Shown in pieces: positions 42,730-54,148 of a DNA stretch of 64,000 nt. Each line of letters begins with the position of its first letter. The stretch's first letter is position 1. The position numbers were made by a program, and so were the translations under genes. The stretch lies in assembly GCA_009363875.1 (NCBI GenBank), contig CM018692.1, positions 94,454,137 through 94,518,136 of the forward strand. The letters run 5' to 3'. This DNA comes from Mikania micrantha (lineage: Eukaryota > Streptophyta > Magnoliopsida > Asterales > Asteraceae). The notes beneath the pieces are model-generated. The model worked only from the letters and a program-made list of their open reading frames with translations. It was not told where the DNA came from and searched no databases.

Positions 42730-43352
42730 GAATGATAACCTTAACCTCACCATTAACCACCTATACCATCTGATTCAGTATGCTTATATATAGGGCATAT
42801 GTAGGGGACAAGCCCCAGCCACCGTCCCACCATATACTGAACCACATGATATATTGTTCCTGATGATAATTAAGCGTCTCATCCTACCTGTTTGACTCCC
42901 AAAATATTTTATTCCAAATGTTTGATTCTTTGAATTAGATTACCCTGTAATTGTTTACCTTGATTCCCTGAATGACAACCTTAACCTCACTAAAAACCAC
43001 CTATGCTATTCAACCAAGTATGCTTATATATACGGCATATGTAGGGGACAAGCCCCAGCCACCGTCCCACCACATACCGGGCAGCTTAACATATTGTTGT
43101 TAATGATAATTAAGCATTTCATCCCACTACTCTAATCTCATGACATATGATACTTAGCGTTTGTTTCCCTGCCAGTGTTTACTTTGTTTCCCCCGAAATG
43201 ACAACCTTAACCTCACTAACAACCACCTATGCTATCCAACCAAGTATGCTTATATATAGGGCATATGTAGGGGACAAGCCCCAGCCACCGTCCCACCACA
43301 TACCGGGCTGCTTAACATATTGTTATTAATGATAATTAAGCGTTTCACTCCA
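42730..43352 (-). repeat. Triplicated LTR block in element C 3' LTR
   Basis: A unit of 225-240 bp occurs three times (starts 42730, 42970, 43195). Each contains CCTTAACCTCAC, CACCTAT(A/G)C, TATGCTTATATATA followed by (G/C)GGCATATGTAGGGG, CAAGCCCCAGCC and GATAATTAAGC. In element sense each unit reads GGGGCTTGTCCCC (short hairpin), then CCCTATATATAAGC (TATA-like). Element A and the right-edge LTR have one copy each. Confidence 0.88.
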
Positions 43353-43582
43353 CACTATTGGTTCCACAATGAATAAGTATAAAGTTTAATAGGCACCATT
43401 ATGGACAGCTGAAAACCCTAAGGAGTTCAGCATCCATCCATAATCATCCTATTTATGACTCGTGACATGTTTTGATAGAGAAACCTTCAAGCTAACACAA
43501 AGTCAACTAGAAGAACTCAATCATTCTAGTCATTTGTCATAATCATGGATGAATCAAGAAGAACACTGAATGACTAGTAGGG

Positions 43583-43793
43583 GTTGACACACAGGTCAAC
43601 ACGCGGCGGCCAATCAGTTTGTCTTACATGACTCTGACAAAGAAGAACACTGATGACTAGTAGGGGTTGACACACAGGTCAACACGCGGCGGCCAACAGT
43701 CTGTCTTACAATGTCCAAAAGTTTATGCATAAAAGTCTAAAGCATTCACATTGTTTCACTGATGACTAGTAGGGTTTGACACACAGGTCAACA
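43583..43793 (-). repeat. Three inverted TTGAC (W-box-like) pairs in element C 3' LTR
   Basis: GTTGAC-ACACAG-GTCAAC occurs at 43583-43600 and 43666-43683, and as TTTGAC-ACACAG-GTCAAC at about 43775-43792. Each sits in a repeat that starts GATGACTAGTAGGG and ends ACGCGGCGG. GGTCAA is the complement of TTGACC, the W-box bound by WRKY factors. Each pair is a head-to-head duplication. Binding is inference. Confidence 0.75.
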
Positions 43794-44994
43794 CGCGGCG
43801 GTCAATCAGTCTTTTGTTTAAGCATTCCAATGTTTCAAGCATCCAAATGTTCACATGTTCCAAGCATCGCAAGTATTCCAAGTGTTCATGTATTCCAAGT
43901 ATATCAGGCATTCAAGTATTTGAAGTATCCCAAATGTATCAAGCATTCACGTGTTTTCAAGTATTTCAAGTGTAATAAGCATCCAAGTGTTTCAAGCATC
44001 TCGAGTATATAAGTATTTCTAAGCATATATGTTTCAGGTTAAGTTTAAGCAAATCGTTGTAAGTGTAAAGTAATTTAATACTTTACTAAAGGTGTAGAAC
44101 ATTACTTTCTAAAAAAATTGTATAAAGCACATAGCTTATAACATAAGTATTTAGCTCAGAGTTTAAGTATTAAGTTTATATCATAAACATTTAGCATAAG
44201 GTTTAGGCTTCAAATCTATTTTGTAAGCCTCAAGTATATAGTTTAAACTTCTCGTTTATAGTATAAGTATCAAGTTTATAGTCTCTCAAAGTATACAAGT
44301 TTCCAGTTTGATCACCAAGTGTTTATATAATGTAAATAAGTATAAAGTAAATAGCATTTGCTATTTACACTATAGCTTTAGTTTTTGGTTTCCCACCCAA
44401 TCATTTCAATTTCATGCATTATTATAAGCATTGTAGATCTGTGTAAAAGCATTTAATAAACATTTCATTAATTGTTTAACATGCTTCTCAGTCCCGAAGT
44501 AAAACAAAAGGTTTGAAAAGGGACAAATGAACTCACCTGGTGTTTGAAGCGGTTGACTAAGTTCTAAACAAGAATGTACACGCTCTTTGTTTGCACTTGT
44601 TTTGTTGTTCACGATCCTGTATTGATTTCATAGTATTTGTATCTTGTAAGTATACGTTTTATGTAATTGGGTGCGTGTATGTGTTAGCCCTAAAGTTGGC
44701 TAACACTTGGGGGTCCCGGTATTAATTCTGTCCTATTTATTTGCTTAGAGAAATTTAATGATGTCTAGCTCAATTGGGCTAGTGTTAACCTTCTTGCTCA
44801 TTTGCATTAATGTTATCACTATGTAATAACACTTGTATTCTCTTAACATTTTAAGTTTGTAAACCATATTAAACCCAACATTTCCATTATCTTCACATAT
44901 CATTAAGAATTCACACGCATCGTATGAACCAACTAGTTTTAAAGTTTGTTTCACTTAACCCATTTGGACCGAATAATGCATTGGGTCGATGAAG

Positions 44995-45390
44995 TCCAAG
45001 TGGGCCGGTTAGGTATAGTGGGCCGAAGCTGCAATTAAGAAACAGAAAGCATGGGCCTAAACATAGGCATATGGGCCGAAATGAACTAATTTGGGCCAAG
45101 GAATTAGGATTGGGCCAAAGACAACCATCATGGGCCGGGTAGTTTAATTTGACCGAATGGAATGTGTTGGGCCAACTATTGGACTCAAGGCTTCCATGGT
45201 TTTAAACTAATTGAAGATGGCTACAACATTTCTTGTGGGCCGAAATAGAGTACTTGGCCGAATCAATTGTTTATTGGGTCCAAGAATGATCCGAATAACA
45301 CTTGAATTGGATCAAGTGTGGGCCAGATTTGGCACCTAGGTAGAATTAGAAAAAAAATGTTCTTGGGCCATCGAATTAACATGGGCCAAA
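44995..45390 (-). repeat. TGGGCC array in element C 3' LTR
   Basis: About a dozen TGGGCC motifs in roughly 400 bases, all in the same orientation on the plus strand (GGCCCA in element sense), with variable spacing. TGGGCC/T is the plant site II element recognised by TCP-type factors. Element A has the same motif in the same orientation at 66-190 and 24866-24992. Confidence 0.8.
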
Positions 45391-45437
45391 CCCCTTCTGG
45401 CCTCCTAATCGAGCATACGGTTACCGCTGGTTTTCAG

Positions 45438-45905
45438 TCCAGCGAACCTTTTTGAGGTTACAAGGTTCGTTTCCCCCACAGAGCAGTCCATAGGTTTGTT
45501 ATAGGGGATAGGTTCGGTGATGGTTTAGTAATGGTTCGGCTAGGATATCTGATTCAACATCGAAGGTTTGTGATAGGAAGAAGGTTCGGCCACATCTTAA
45601 AGCCAGTAGGGATCGGCCGGTTATGCATGCATGGTTCGTGGGTGGCTAGGTTCACCACAGTTTGGGATGCTCAAGCTAGGTTTGGTGACATCATGGGTTC
45701 GGCCAAGGGTTTGTCTACCCTAGAAGGCTCGCTGGAAAGGAGATTTTTCCGGTGGGTTCGTCTGCCATAGCCTTGCCAAAGGTTCGCGTATAGATCAGCC
45801 ACAGCAAGGTTCGGCCATTCGAACCCAAAGGTTTGGCTGTGGCGTGAGGACAGGGTTCGGCTACAGCATGCAGTCTCACGAACCTGTATGGTTCGTCTTC
45901 ACCAG
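45438..45905 (-). repeat. Heptamer array in element C 3' LTR
   Basis: Around twenty AGGTTCG/GGTTTG variants on the plus strand (CGAACCT in element sense) with a few inverted copies. It lies between the TATA box and the TGGGCC array, the same position as in element A. Confidence 0.85.
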
Positions 45906-46292
45906 CTCCAACCCTAATCACTTGTTCTAGGAATGTTTGTGAAAGGTTGTTAAACGACCCAAAGATTGCTCGAAGTTGTCAGATTCGTGAGTATATATAT
46001 GCATATATAACCGAGTAAAGATGGTGAAACTAACCATGATAAAACCCTAAAATTTTGAATCTTTAATGCTCATTACCTGGGTTTTGGCTTGACAAAGCTT
46101 CAGATCGTTTGTACTTCTTGATAGAGGGCGTTGAGAGCTTCGCGTGGACACCAAAAACTCACGATTTCACAAAGAAATGGGCTTGATCTAGTTGTTCAAA
46201 GTTGGTGATTCAAGTGAGATGGGGATGAACGATGTAGAGTGGCTAGAGAGAGAAAGAAATGTGTAAAAATGAAAGAAAAGTGTCTTTCAACA

Positions 46293-46300
46293 TTTATATA
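46293..46300 (-). promoter_or_regulatory. Core promoter TATA box of element C 3' LTR
   Basis: The complement reads TATATAAA after GGGGT. It is followed downstream (lower coordinates) by a CT-rich complement of agagagagaaagaaa. It lies 0.8 kb inside the LTR, exactly as in element A. Confidence 0.68.
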
Positions 46301-47101
46301 CCCCGAGGGTATCCGGGTTCGTTTCGGTTGCTCGATTCGTATCATCATTGCGTTTCCTGATCGTAACGCACGTATTTTTCGTAATTTAAATAAAAGGCTT
46401 TGTTTTAAATGTTTGGAATTTGTTTATTTCTTATATGTAATTTAAATATTATTCTCTTGAACTATCTGTCGTAAATTATTATTTTACGCATTTCTGTATT
46501 TGTTCGCGTATTTTGCTTTACGCGCCTTAAATTTAAAATAGTTTCGTTTTAATTTATTTATGATGAGTTTCAAAATTGTAAAACAAGAAATATTATATTT
46601 CCTTAAATTTATTATCGTTCGAATCGTCTTCTTTTCGTTTCGTCAGAAAACGTCACTTACGCGCGTTTTCGTACAGAGCGCTAACTGTACGAACACGATC
46701 GTACGTTTCACTTTCTGATTTTGTTTTCTACTTTTCAGTCATCGTTTCATATCGTTAAACTATCAGATCTATTCGTACAGATCGTCACCTATACGAATAG
46801 TTCGTCAGTTTAGCATTCCGTAACAACAACTGTTATTGTTTTGTTCTGTTTATCCTCACATACGTTTAAACCTAATAACACAAAATTAAACATGTATGCA
46901 TCTGTTCATCATTGTCTGATGTGTTTCTGACTGTTTAATCCATAAGGTTTAAATCAGAATTTCAGAAACATCGTGTAATAGTTTATGTTTAGCATCAGGT
47001 ATCACTAGTTTCTACCTAGTTTACATAGTTTGTACTTAAGTTACTATACAAGTTACTGTACAGATTACTATTCCGGTAACGATTCCGGCACAGATGTTAC
47101 A

Positions 47102-47137
47102 GTCTCCCCTTGTTAAAGAAATTTCGTCCCGAAATTT
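47102..47137 (-). other. Polypurine tract and palindrome of element C
   Basis: The complement gives palindrome AAATTTCG-GGA-CGAAATTT (47137-47119) and purine tract AAGGGGAGAC (47111-47102), next to the 3' LTR start. It is identical in plan to A and B. Confidence 0.87.
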
Positions 47138-47563
47138 AAAAGTTATTATCAAGTACAACTTTCTTTGTAACAATTGGGAAACCTTTGTTTGAAGTAATGT
47201 CCCTACGCTGCCAAATAAACTCTGGGTCGCATTTGGGATCCTTATGTATGTCCTCACAGTTCTGCTAATCTTATTGTTCATAGTTGTCCTACTATTACAG
47301 CTTGCTATATCTTTGCATGATTCTAACACCTTATGGTTCAAAACGAACTGATGCCATGAGCATCAATTGTTGCACAACCTTAGTGTTAGTGGTAGTTTTC
47401 TGTGTATGTTCTATGTATTTACTAAGGATTCTTTCATTGTTTCTATTACAATAAAAGAATTCCTAAGTTCCATGAAATACTTATGCGATTCTAATAGCAA
47501 GAATAAGATAGGTTTCTTATTCATACTAGTAGCAAAATAAAGTGAAGTCTTATGAGTTAAAGG
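47138..47563 (-). other. Internal remnant of element C around the pol deletion
   Basis: No open frame. The stretch near 47160-47260 could be a degraded end of pol, but no catalytic motif is recognisable. The deletion that removed most of pol must lie between here and the gag end near 47564. Confidence 0.5.
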
Positions 47564-48169
47564 GTGTCACATACCAGTATCCGTCTCCGGGTCTTGGCGT
47601 GCAGCAGGAGCTCCAATCATGAAAGCTCTTTCCCTTGGTACTTGATCTCTCGGTTGCGCCCTCTTTGGGCAGTTCCTGAAGAAATGATCTAGTTCTCCAC
47701 AGTTAAAGCATCCCCGATTGTTGTTGTTGTAGTTGCCAGGGTTTTGTAGTGGTGGCATTACCATGACAGCTTTGTTTACGGCCGGTACCGGTGAAGTTCG
47801 ACAGTGTTGAGCCAGATGACCTTTTCAGCCACAGTTGGTACATTGCCTACACGGCATAGTGGCAGCATGATGACACTGACATTGTGCACACTGAGGATGT
47901 ACGCCAGTATAAGGTTTGCGTGCAGTTTTAGCAGATACTGCAGCAACTTGATTGAGTGGTGTGGGCATCGCATATTATTGGATGCCTTTTTGCTTCTTCT
48001 TTGGTTGTTTCTCTTTAGTCTTGCCCGAGTCGTCTTTCAACTCTCCTGACTTCACCATCACGTCAGTAAGTTTGGTGGATAGAGAAATGGCAGACTCTAA
48101 AGTTGTAGGGTTTGCAGCAAGTACAATGTCCTGAATGCAGGATGGTAATCCTCCTACATATCGGTCAAT
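47564..48169 (-). pseudogene. Element C gag C-terminal part with zinc knuckle
   Basis: In shifted frames on the minus strand it continues gag through a cysteine-rich segment (47780-47900). It ends with zinc knuckle CFNCGELDHFFRNC (near 47700), then RERAFMIGAPAARQD and a stop after ETDTGM at about 47567. Elements A and B carry the protease directly after the equivalent RAFQIGA segment. Here coding stops at that point, marking the left edge of the pol deletion. Confidence 0.78.
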
Positions 48170-48887
48170 TCACTTTTCTAGAGTTGGCACCATCTCAGGC
48201 ACCAAGGCTACCAATTCATGATATCTGGTAGTAAATGTCATGTGATCAGCTCCTTTCATCCCATGATTTGAGAGTTCAACTTCCAAACTCTGTAGTTCGT
48301 GCTTAGGACAGAATTCATTCCTCAGAAGAGTTTTGAATTCTGCCCAAGGCATGGCTAGTGCTTCATCCCTACCTCGAGCATTTATCTGGGAGTTCCACCA
48401 AGTTACGGCACGCTTACTGAAAGATCCAGCAGCATAGCGGACCTTATGTCTCTCCGGACAACTGCTTAGGTCCAATGTAGCCTCCATCTTTTCTAACCAT
48501 TGAATGAGTCCAACAACTCCTTCAACGCCGCTCAATCTTGGCGGTTTGCATCCTACGAATGACTTATACGAACAATCTGATTTAGCGCCGGTGTTTCCAC
48601 TAGTTTCCCCCGTAGTACGCCCGGAGTTGTTACCGTGGTCTCGAATCCTGTTGATCATCTCCGGAATAATATCCTTCATCTGGTTACTCAACTGGCTACT
48701 CAGTAATGTTGCCAAGGCAACCGTAGCAGGGTCCAGAACTAAAGCTGCATTCGGATTCGGAGGAGGGTTTAGTGGAGGAGAAGGAGGCGGTAGTGAATCA
48801 GGCGGTGATGGTGTTGAAGAGTGCGGTGCTGAGGTCTGTGAAGTAGGCACCGGGGTGGGTTGTCTTCTAGGCGGCATTCTGATCATA
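48170..48887 (-). pseudogene. Element C gag N-terminal and central part
   Basis: From ATG 48887 (complement; MIRMPPRRQPTPVP). A proline-rich N-terminus is followed by LDPATVALATLLSSQL and the retrotransposon gag domain (GVVGLIQWLEKMEATLDLSSC, YAAGSFSKRAVTWWNSQI, FKTLLRNEFCPKHELQSLEVEL, FTTRYHELVALVPEMVPT). It ends at a stop at 48170, about 239 codons. It aligns by eye with element A gag from its first residue, so A and C belong to one family. The product could be supplied to particles in trans, but the frame is truncated. Confidence 0.85.
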
Positions 48888-49029
48888 ACCAAAGATATTG
48901 GTTAGAGCAGTGATCGAATGCAGAAGACACAATGCAAACTTAAGTCTTATGTTCTCTACATGAGGGTCCCTAAGTTATAGTCTAGGTCAAACCGTTTAAG
49001 TATGTGACTATTATTCTCTATAACCTTGA

Positions 49030-49041
49030 GCTCTGATACCA
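49030..49041 (-). other. Primer binding site of element C
   Basis: The complement reads TGGTATCAGAGC, three bases from the 5' LTR terminus at 49045. Confidence 0.9.
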
Positions 49042-50896
49042 ATCTGTCACACCCCGAGCCGGCGAGGTTGGATCGAAGTCCCCGTTGGGCGGAAGGTTCT
49101 CGGAACGTGATATCGTGAATGATAATCGTGATGATAGATTGTTTACATAGCATCAATGTTAAGAATAATTAAGCACAATAAAACATTAACTAGGATTACA
49201 AAGTTAAATTACAAATATCAAGGTTTGGTAATTTAACTAAGTAAACCTATCCAAAAGAATCAATTATATCTATCTTGTATTTGTACAAGATATCAAAAAA
49301 AAGATTCGTATTGATCTCAAAAGATGTACTTCTTCAAAAGTGAACTAGGATCTATGCCTGGTCATCCTAGTATGCAATCCTGAATCTTAGCTTAATCCTG
49401 TGCGTCACCTGAGAAAGCATGTAATAAAACAAAGTCAACACAATAGTTGGTGAGTTCATGTAGTTTTTATGTAAAAATACTTTGTAAAATCCTTTGAATG
49501 AAAACCTTAACCTCACCATTAACCACCTATACCATCTGATTCAGTATGCTTATATATAGGGCATATGTAGGGGACAAGCCCCAGCCACCGTCCCACCACA
49601 TACTGAACCACATGATATATTGTTCCTGATGATAATTAAGCGTCTCATCCTACCTGTTTGATTCCCAAAATGTTTGATTCCAAATGTTTGATTCTTTGAA
49701 TTAGATTACCCTGTAATTGTTTACCTTGATTCCCTGAATGACAACCTTAACCTCACTAACAACCACCTATGCTATTCAACCAAGTATGCTTATATATAGG
49801 GCATATGTAGGGGACAAGCCCCAGCCACCGTCCCACCACATACCGGGCTGCTTAACATATTGTTGTTAATGATAATTAAGCATTTCATCCCACTACTCTG
49901 ATCTCATGACATATGATTCTTAGCGTTTGTTTCCCTGCCACTGTTTATTTTGTTTCCCCCGAAATGACAACCTTAACCTCAATAACAACCACCTATGCTA
50001 TCCAACCAAGTATGCTTATATATAGGGCATATGTAGCGGACAAGCCCCAGCCACCGTCCCACCACATACCAGGCTGCTTAACATATTGTTATTAATGATA
50101 ATTAAGCGTTTCACTCCACACTATTGGTTCCACAACGAATAAGTATCAAGTTTAATAGGCACCATTATGGACAGCTGAAAACCCTAAGGAGTTCAGCATC
50201 CATCCATAATGATCCTATTTATGACTCGTGACATGTTTTGATAGAGAAACCTTCAAGCTAACACAAAGTCAACTAGAAGAACTCAATCATTCTAGTCATT
50301 TGTCATAATCATGGATGAATCAAGAAGAACACTGAATGACTAGTAGGGGTTGACACACAGGTCAACACGCGGCGGCCAATCAGTCTGTCTTACATGAGTC
50401 TGACAAAGAAGAACACTGATGACTAGTAGGGGTTGACACACTGGTCAACACGCGGCGGCCAACAGTCAGTCTTACAATGTCCAAAAGTTTATGCATACAA
50501 GTCTAAAGCATTCACATTGTTTCACTGATGACTAGTAGGGGTTGACACACAGGTCAACACGCGGCGGTCAATCAGTCTTTTGTTTAAGCATTCCAATGTT
50601 TCAAGCATCCAAATGTTCACATGTTCCAAGAATCGCAAGTATTCCAAGTGTTCATGTATTCCAAGTATATCACGCATTCAAGTATTTCAAGTATCCCAAA
50701 TGTATCAAGCATTCACGTGTTTTTAAGTATTTCAAGTGTAATAAGCATCCAAGTGTTTCAAGCATCTCGAGTATATAAGTATTTCTAAGCATATATGTTT
50801 CAGGTTAAGTTTAAGCAAATCGTTGTAAGTGTAAAGTAATTTAATACTTTACTAAAGGCGTAGAACATTACTTTCTGAAACAATTGTATAAAGCAT

Positions 50897-51171
50897 TAGT
50901 GTTTAGTTTAAGTATTTTCAAAGCCTTAAGATTTTGTATATAGCATGGTTGTAAAAATCCCAGACTAGGTCGATTAATCGGCCGATTAATCGTTAGTCCC
51001 CTATAGCCGACTAGGCCCGACTATCCGATTAGGCCGATTAGTTGGCCGATTAATCCCGAATAACCCCTAGTCCTCACCCCACTGACCGACTAGCGCCTAG
51101 CGATCTCTACAACATTGGTATATAGTTAAACATAGAGTTTATAAGTTAAACCCCCATTGTATAGTTTAAGC
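50897..51171. repeat. ~275-bp segment present in only one element C LTR
   Basis: The other LTR passes directly from gtataaagca to catagcttataac. Here about 275 bases lie between, bordered by aagca on both sides. The middle (about 50948-51110) is more GC-rich. It contains a perfect 22-base palindrome (50971-50992, centre CGGCCG, arms from CGATTAAT) and further GATTAATC, CCGATTA and GACTAG repeats. It could be a small transposon or a segment deleted from the partner LTR. Confidence 0.7.
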
Positions 51172-53334
51172 ACATAGCTTATAACATAAGTATTTAGCTC
51201 AGAGTTTAAGTATTAAGTTTATATCATAAACGTTTAGCATAAGGTTTAGGCTTCAAATCTATTTTGTAAGCCTCAAGTATATAGTTTAAACTTCTCGTTT
51301 ATAGTATAAGTATCAAGTTTATAGTCTCTCAAAGTATACAAGTTTCCAGTTTGATCACCAAGTGTTTATATAATGTAAATAAGTATAAAGTAAATAGCAT
51401 TTGCTATTTACACTATAGCTTTAGTTTTTGGTTTCCCACCCAAGCATTTCAATTTCATGCATTATTATAAGCATTGTAGATCTGTGTAAAAGAATCTAAT
51501 AAACATTTCATTAATTGTTTAACATGCTTCTCAGTCCCGAAGTAAAACAAAAGGTTTGAAAAGGGACAAATGAACTCACCTGGTGTTTGAAGCGGTTGAC
51601 TAAGTTCTAAACAAGAATGTACACGCTCTTTGTTTGCACTTGTTTTGTTGTTCACGATCCTGTATTGATTTCATAGTATTTGTATCTTGTAAGTATACGT
51701 TTTATGTAATTGGGTGCGTGTATGTGTTAGCCCTAAAGTTGGCTAACACTTGGGGGTCCCGGTATTAATTCTGTCCTATTTATTTGCTTAGAGAAATTTA
51801 ATGATGTCTAGCTCAATTGGGCTAGTGTTAACCTTCTTGCTCATTTGCATTAATGTTATCACTATGTAATAACACTTGTATTCTCTTAACATTTTAAGTT
51901 TGTAAACCATATTAAACCCAACATTTCCATTATCTTCACATATCATTAAGAATTCACACGCATCGTATGAACCAACTAGTTTTAAAGTTTGTTTCACTTA
52001 ACCCATTTGGACCGAATAATGCATTGGGTCGATGAAGTCCAAGTGGGCCGGTTAGGTATAGTGGGCCGAAGCTGCAATTAAGAAACAGAAAGCATGGGCC
52101 TAAACATAGGCATATGGGCCGAAATGAACTAATTTGGGCCAAGGAATTAGGATTGGGCCAAAGACAACCATCATGGGCCGGGTAGTTTAATTTGACCGAA
52201 TGGAATGTGTTGGGCCAACTATTGGACTCAAGGCTTCCATGGTTTTAAACTAATAGAAGATGGCTACAACATTTCTGGTGGGCCGAAATAGTGTACTGGG
52301 CCGAATCAATTGTTTATTGGGTCCAAGAATGATCCGAATAACACTTGAATTGGATCAAGTGTGGGCCGGATTTGGCACCTAGGTAGAATTAGGAAAAAAA
52401 TGTTCTTGGGCCATCGAATTAAAATGGGCCAAACCCCCTTCTGACCTCCTAATCGAGCATAGGGTTACCGCTGGTTTTCAGTCCAGCGAACCTTTTTGAG
52501 GCTACAAGGTTCGTTTCCCCCACAGAGCAGTCCATAGGTTCGTTATAGGGGATAGCTTCGGTGATGGTTTAGTAATGGTTCGGCTAGGATGTCTGATTCA
52601 ACATCGAAGGTTCGTGATAGGAAGAAGGTTCGGCCACATCTTAAAGCCAGTAGGGTTCAGCTGGTTGTGCATGCATGGTTCGTGGGTGGCTAGGTTCGCC
52701 ATAGTGGGTTGCTCAAGCTAGGTTTGGTGACATCATGGGTTCGCCCGAGGGTTTGTCTACCCTAGAAGGCTCGCTGGAAAGGAGAGTTCGCCGGTGGGTT
52801 CGTCTGCCATAGCCTTGCCAAAGGTTCGCGAATAGATCAGCCACAGCAAGGTTCGGCCATTCGAACCCAAAGGTTCGGCTGTGGCGTGAGGACAGGGTTC
52901 GTCTACAGCATGCAGTCTCACGAACCTGTATGGTTCGTCTTCACCAGCTCCAACCCTAATCACTTGTTCTAGGAATGTTTGTGAAAGGTTGTTAAACGAC
53001 CCAAAGATTGCTCGAAGTTGTCAGATTCGTGAGTATATATATGCATATATAACCGAGTAAAGATGGTGAAACTAACCATGATAAAACCCTAAAATTTTGA
53101 ATCTTTAATGCTCATTACCTGGGTTTTGGCTTGACAAAGCTTCAGATCGTTTGTACTTCTTGATAGAGGGCGTTGAGAGCTTCGCGTGGACACCAAAAAC
53201 TCACGATTTCAAAAAGAAATGGGCTTGATCTAGTTGTTCAAAGTTGGTGATTCAAGTGAGATGGGGATGAACGATGTAGAGTGGCTAGAGAGAGAAAGAA
53301 ATGTGTAAAAATGAAAGAAAAGTGTCTTTCAACA

Positions 53335-53342
53335 TTTATATA
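53335..53342 (-). promoter_or_regulatory. Core promoter TATA box of element C 5' LTR
   Basis: The complement reads TATATAAA after GGGGT. It is the same box as in the 3' LTR and would drive the element, because this is the upstream LTR. Confidence 0.68.
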
Positions 53343-54148
53343 CCCCGAGGGTATCCGGGTTCGTTTCGGTTGCTCGATTCGTATCTTCATTGTGTTTCCT
53401 GATCGTAACGCACGTATTTTTCGTAATTTAAATAAAAGGCTTTGTTTTAAATGTTTGGAATTTGTTTATTTCTTATATTTAATTTAAATATTATTCTCTT
53501 GAACTATCTGTCGTAAATTATTATTTTACGCATTTCTGTATTTGTTCGCGTATTTTGCTTTACGCGCCTTAAATTTAAAATAGTTTCGTTTTAATTTATT
53601 TATGATGAGTTTCAAAATTGTAAAACAAGAAATATTATATTTCCTTAAATTTATTATCGTTCGAATCGTCTTCTTTTCGTTTCGTCAGAAAACGTCACTT
53701 ACGCGCGTTTTCGTACAGAGCGCTAACTGTACGAACACGATCGTACGTTTCACTTTCTGATTTTGTTTTCTACTTTTCAGTCATCGTTTCATATTGTTAA
53801 ACTATCAGATCTATTCGTACAGATCGTCACCTATACGAATAGTTCGTCAGTTTAGTATTCCGTAACAACAACTGTTATTTTTTTGTTCTGTTTATCCTCA
53901 CATACGTTTAAACCTAATAACACAAAATTAAACATGTATGCATCTGTTCATCATTGTCTGATGTGTTTCTGACTGTTTACTCCGTAAGGTTTAAATCAGA
54001 ATTTCAGAAACATCGTGTAATAGTTTATGTTTAGCATCAGGTATCACTAGTTTCTACCTAGTTTACGTAGTTTGTACTTGAGTTACTGTACAAGTTACTG
54101 TACGGATTACTATTCCGGTAACGATTCCGACACAGATGTTACATGTTA

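Larger units (their letters stand above)
42278..47101 (-). repeat. 3' LTR of element C (4.8 kb)
   Basis: The minus strand reads TGTAACATCTGTG... to ...GTGTGGCA at 42278, where the other LTR has GTGTGACA. In element order: TATATAAA (complement of 46293-46300), CGAACCT array (45900-45438), TGGGCC array (45390-44995), AGGTGAGTTCATTTG donor-like box (about 44538-44524), low-complexity CAAGTATTT/CAAGCATTC repeats (44020-43815), three inverted TTGAC pairs and three promoter-like blocks. The short ORFs seen here repeat in the other LTR and are chance frames. Confidence 0.93.
42278..54143 (-). mobile_element. Non-autonomous gag-only chromovirus, element C
   Basis: Minus-strand element with LTRs of 4824 bp (42278-47101) and 5099 bp (49045-54143) and target duplication tgtta (42273-42277, 54144-54148). 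The internal region is only 1943 bp: primer site, gag, one zinc knuckle, a short tail resembling the end of pol, palindrome and polypurine tract. Protease, RT, RNase H and integrase are missing, so it would need enzymes from a relative such as element A. Its LTR layout (TATA, CGAACCT array, TGGGCC array, donor-like box, hairpin block) is that of element A. Confidence 0.93.
49045..54143 (-). repeat. 5' LTR of element C (5.1 kb)
   Basis: Same layout as 42278-47101. Triplicated block at 49496-50118, inverted TTGAC pairs at 50349-50558, donor-like box near 51567-51581, TGGGCC array at 52036-52432, heptamer array at 52478-52935, TATA at 53335-53342. It differs by scattered substitutions and by about 275 extra bases at roughly 50897-51171. 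Confidence 0.93.

Noticed and set aside
43776..44012. 78-codon frame rich in Lys/Ser/Phe (also 50542-50778)
   Set aside because: Translation of low-complexity CAAGTATTT-type repeats inside element C LTR; present in both LTRs, not a gene.
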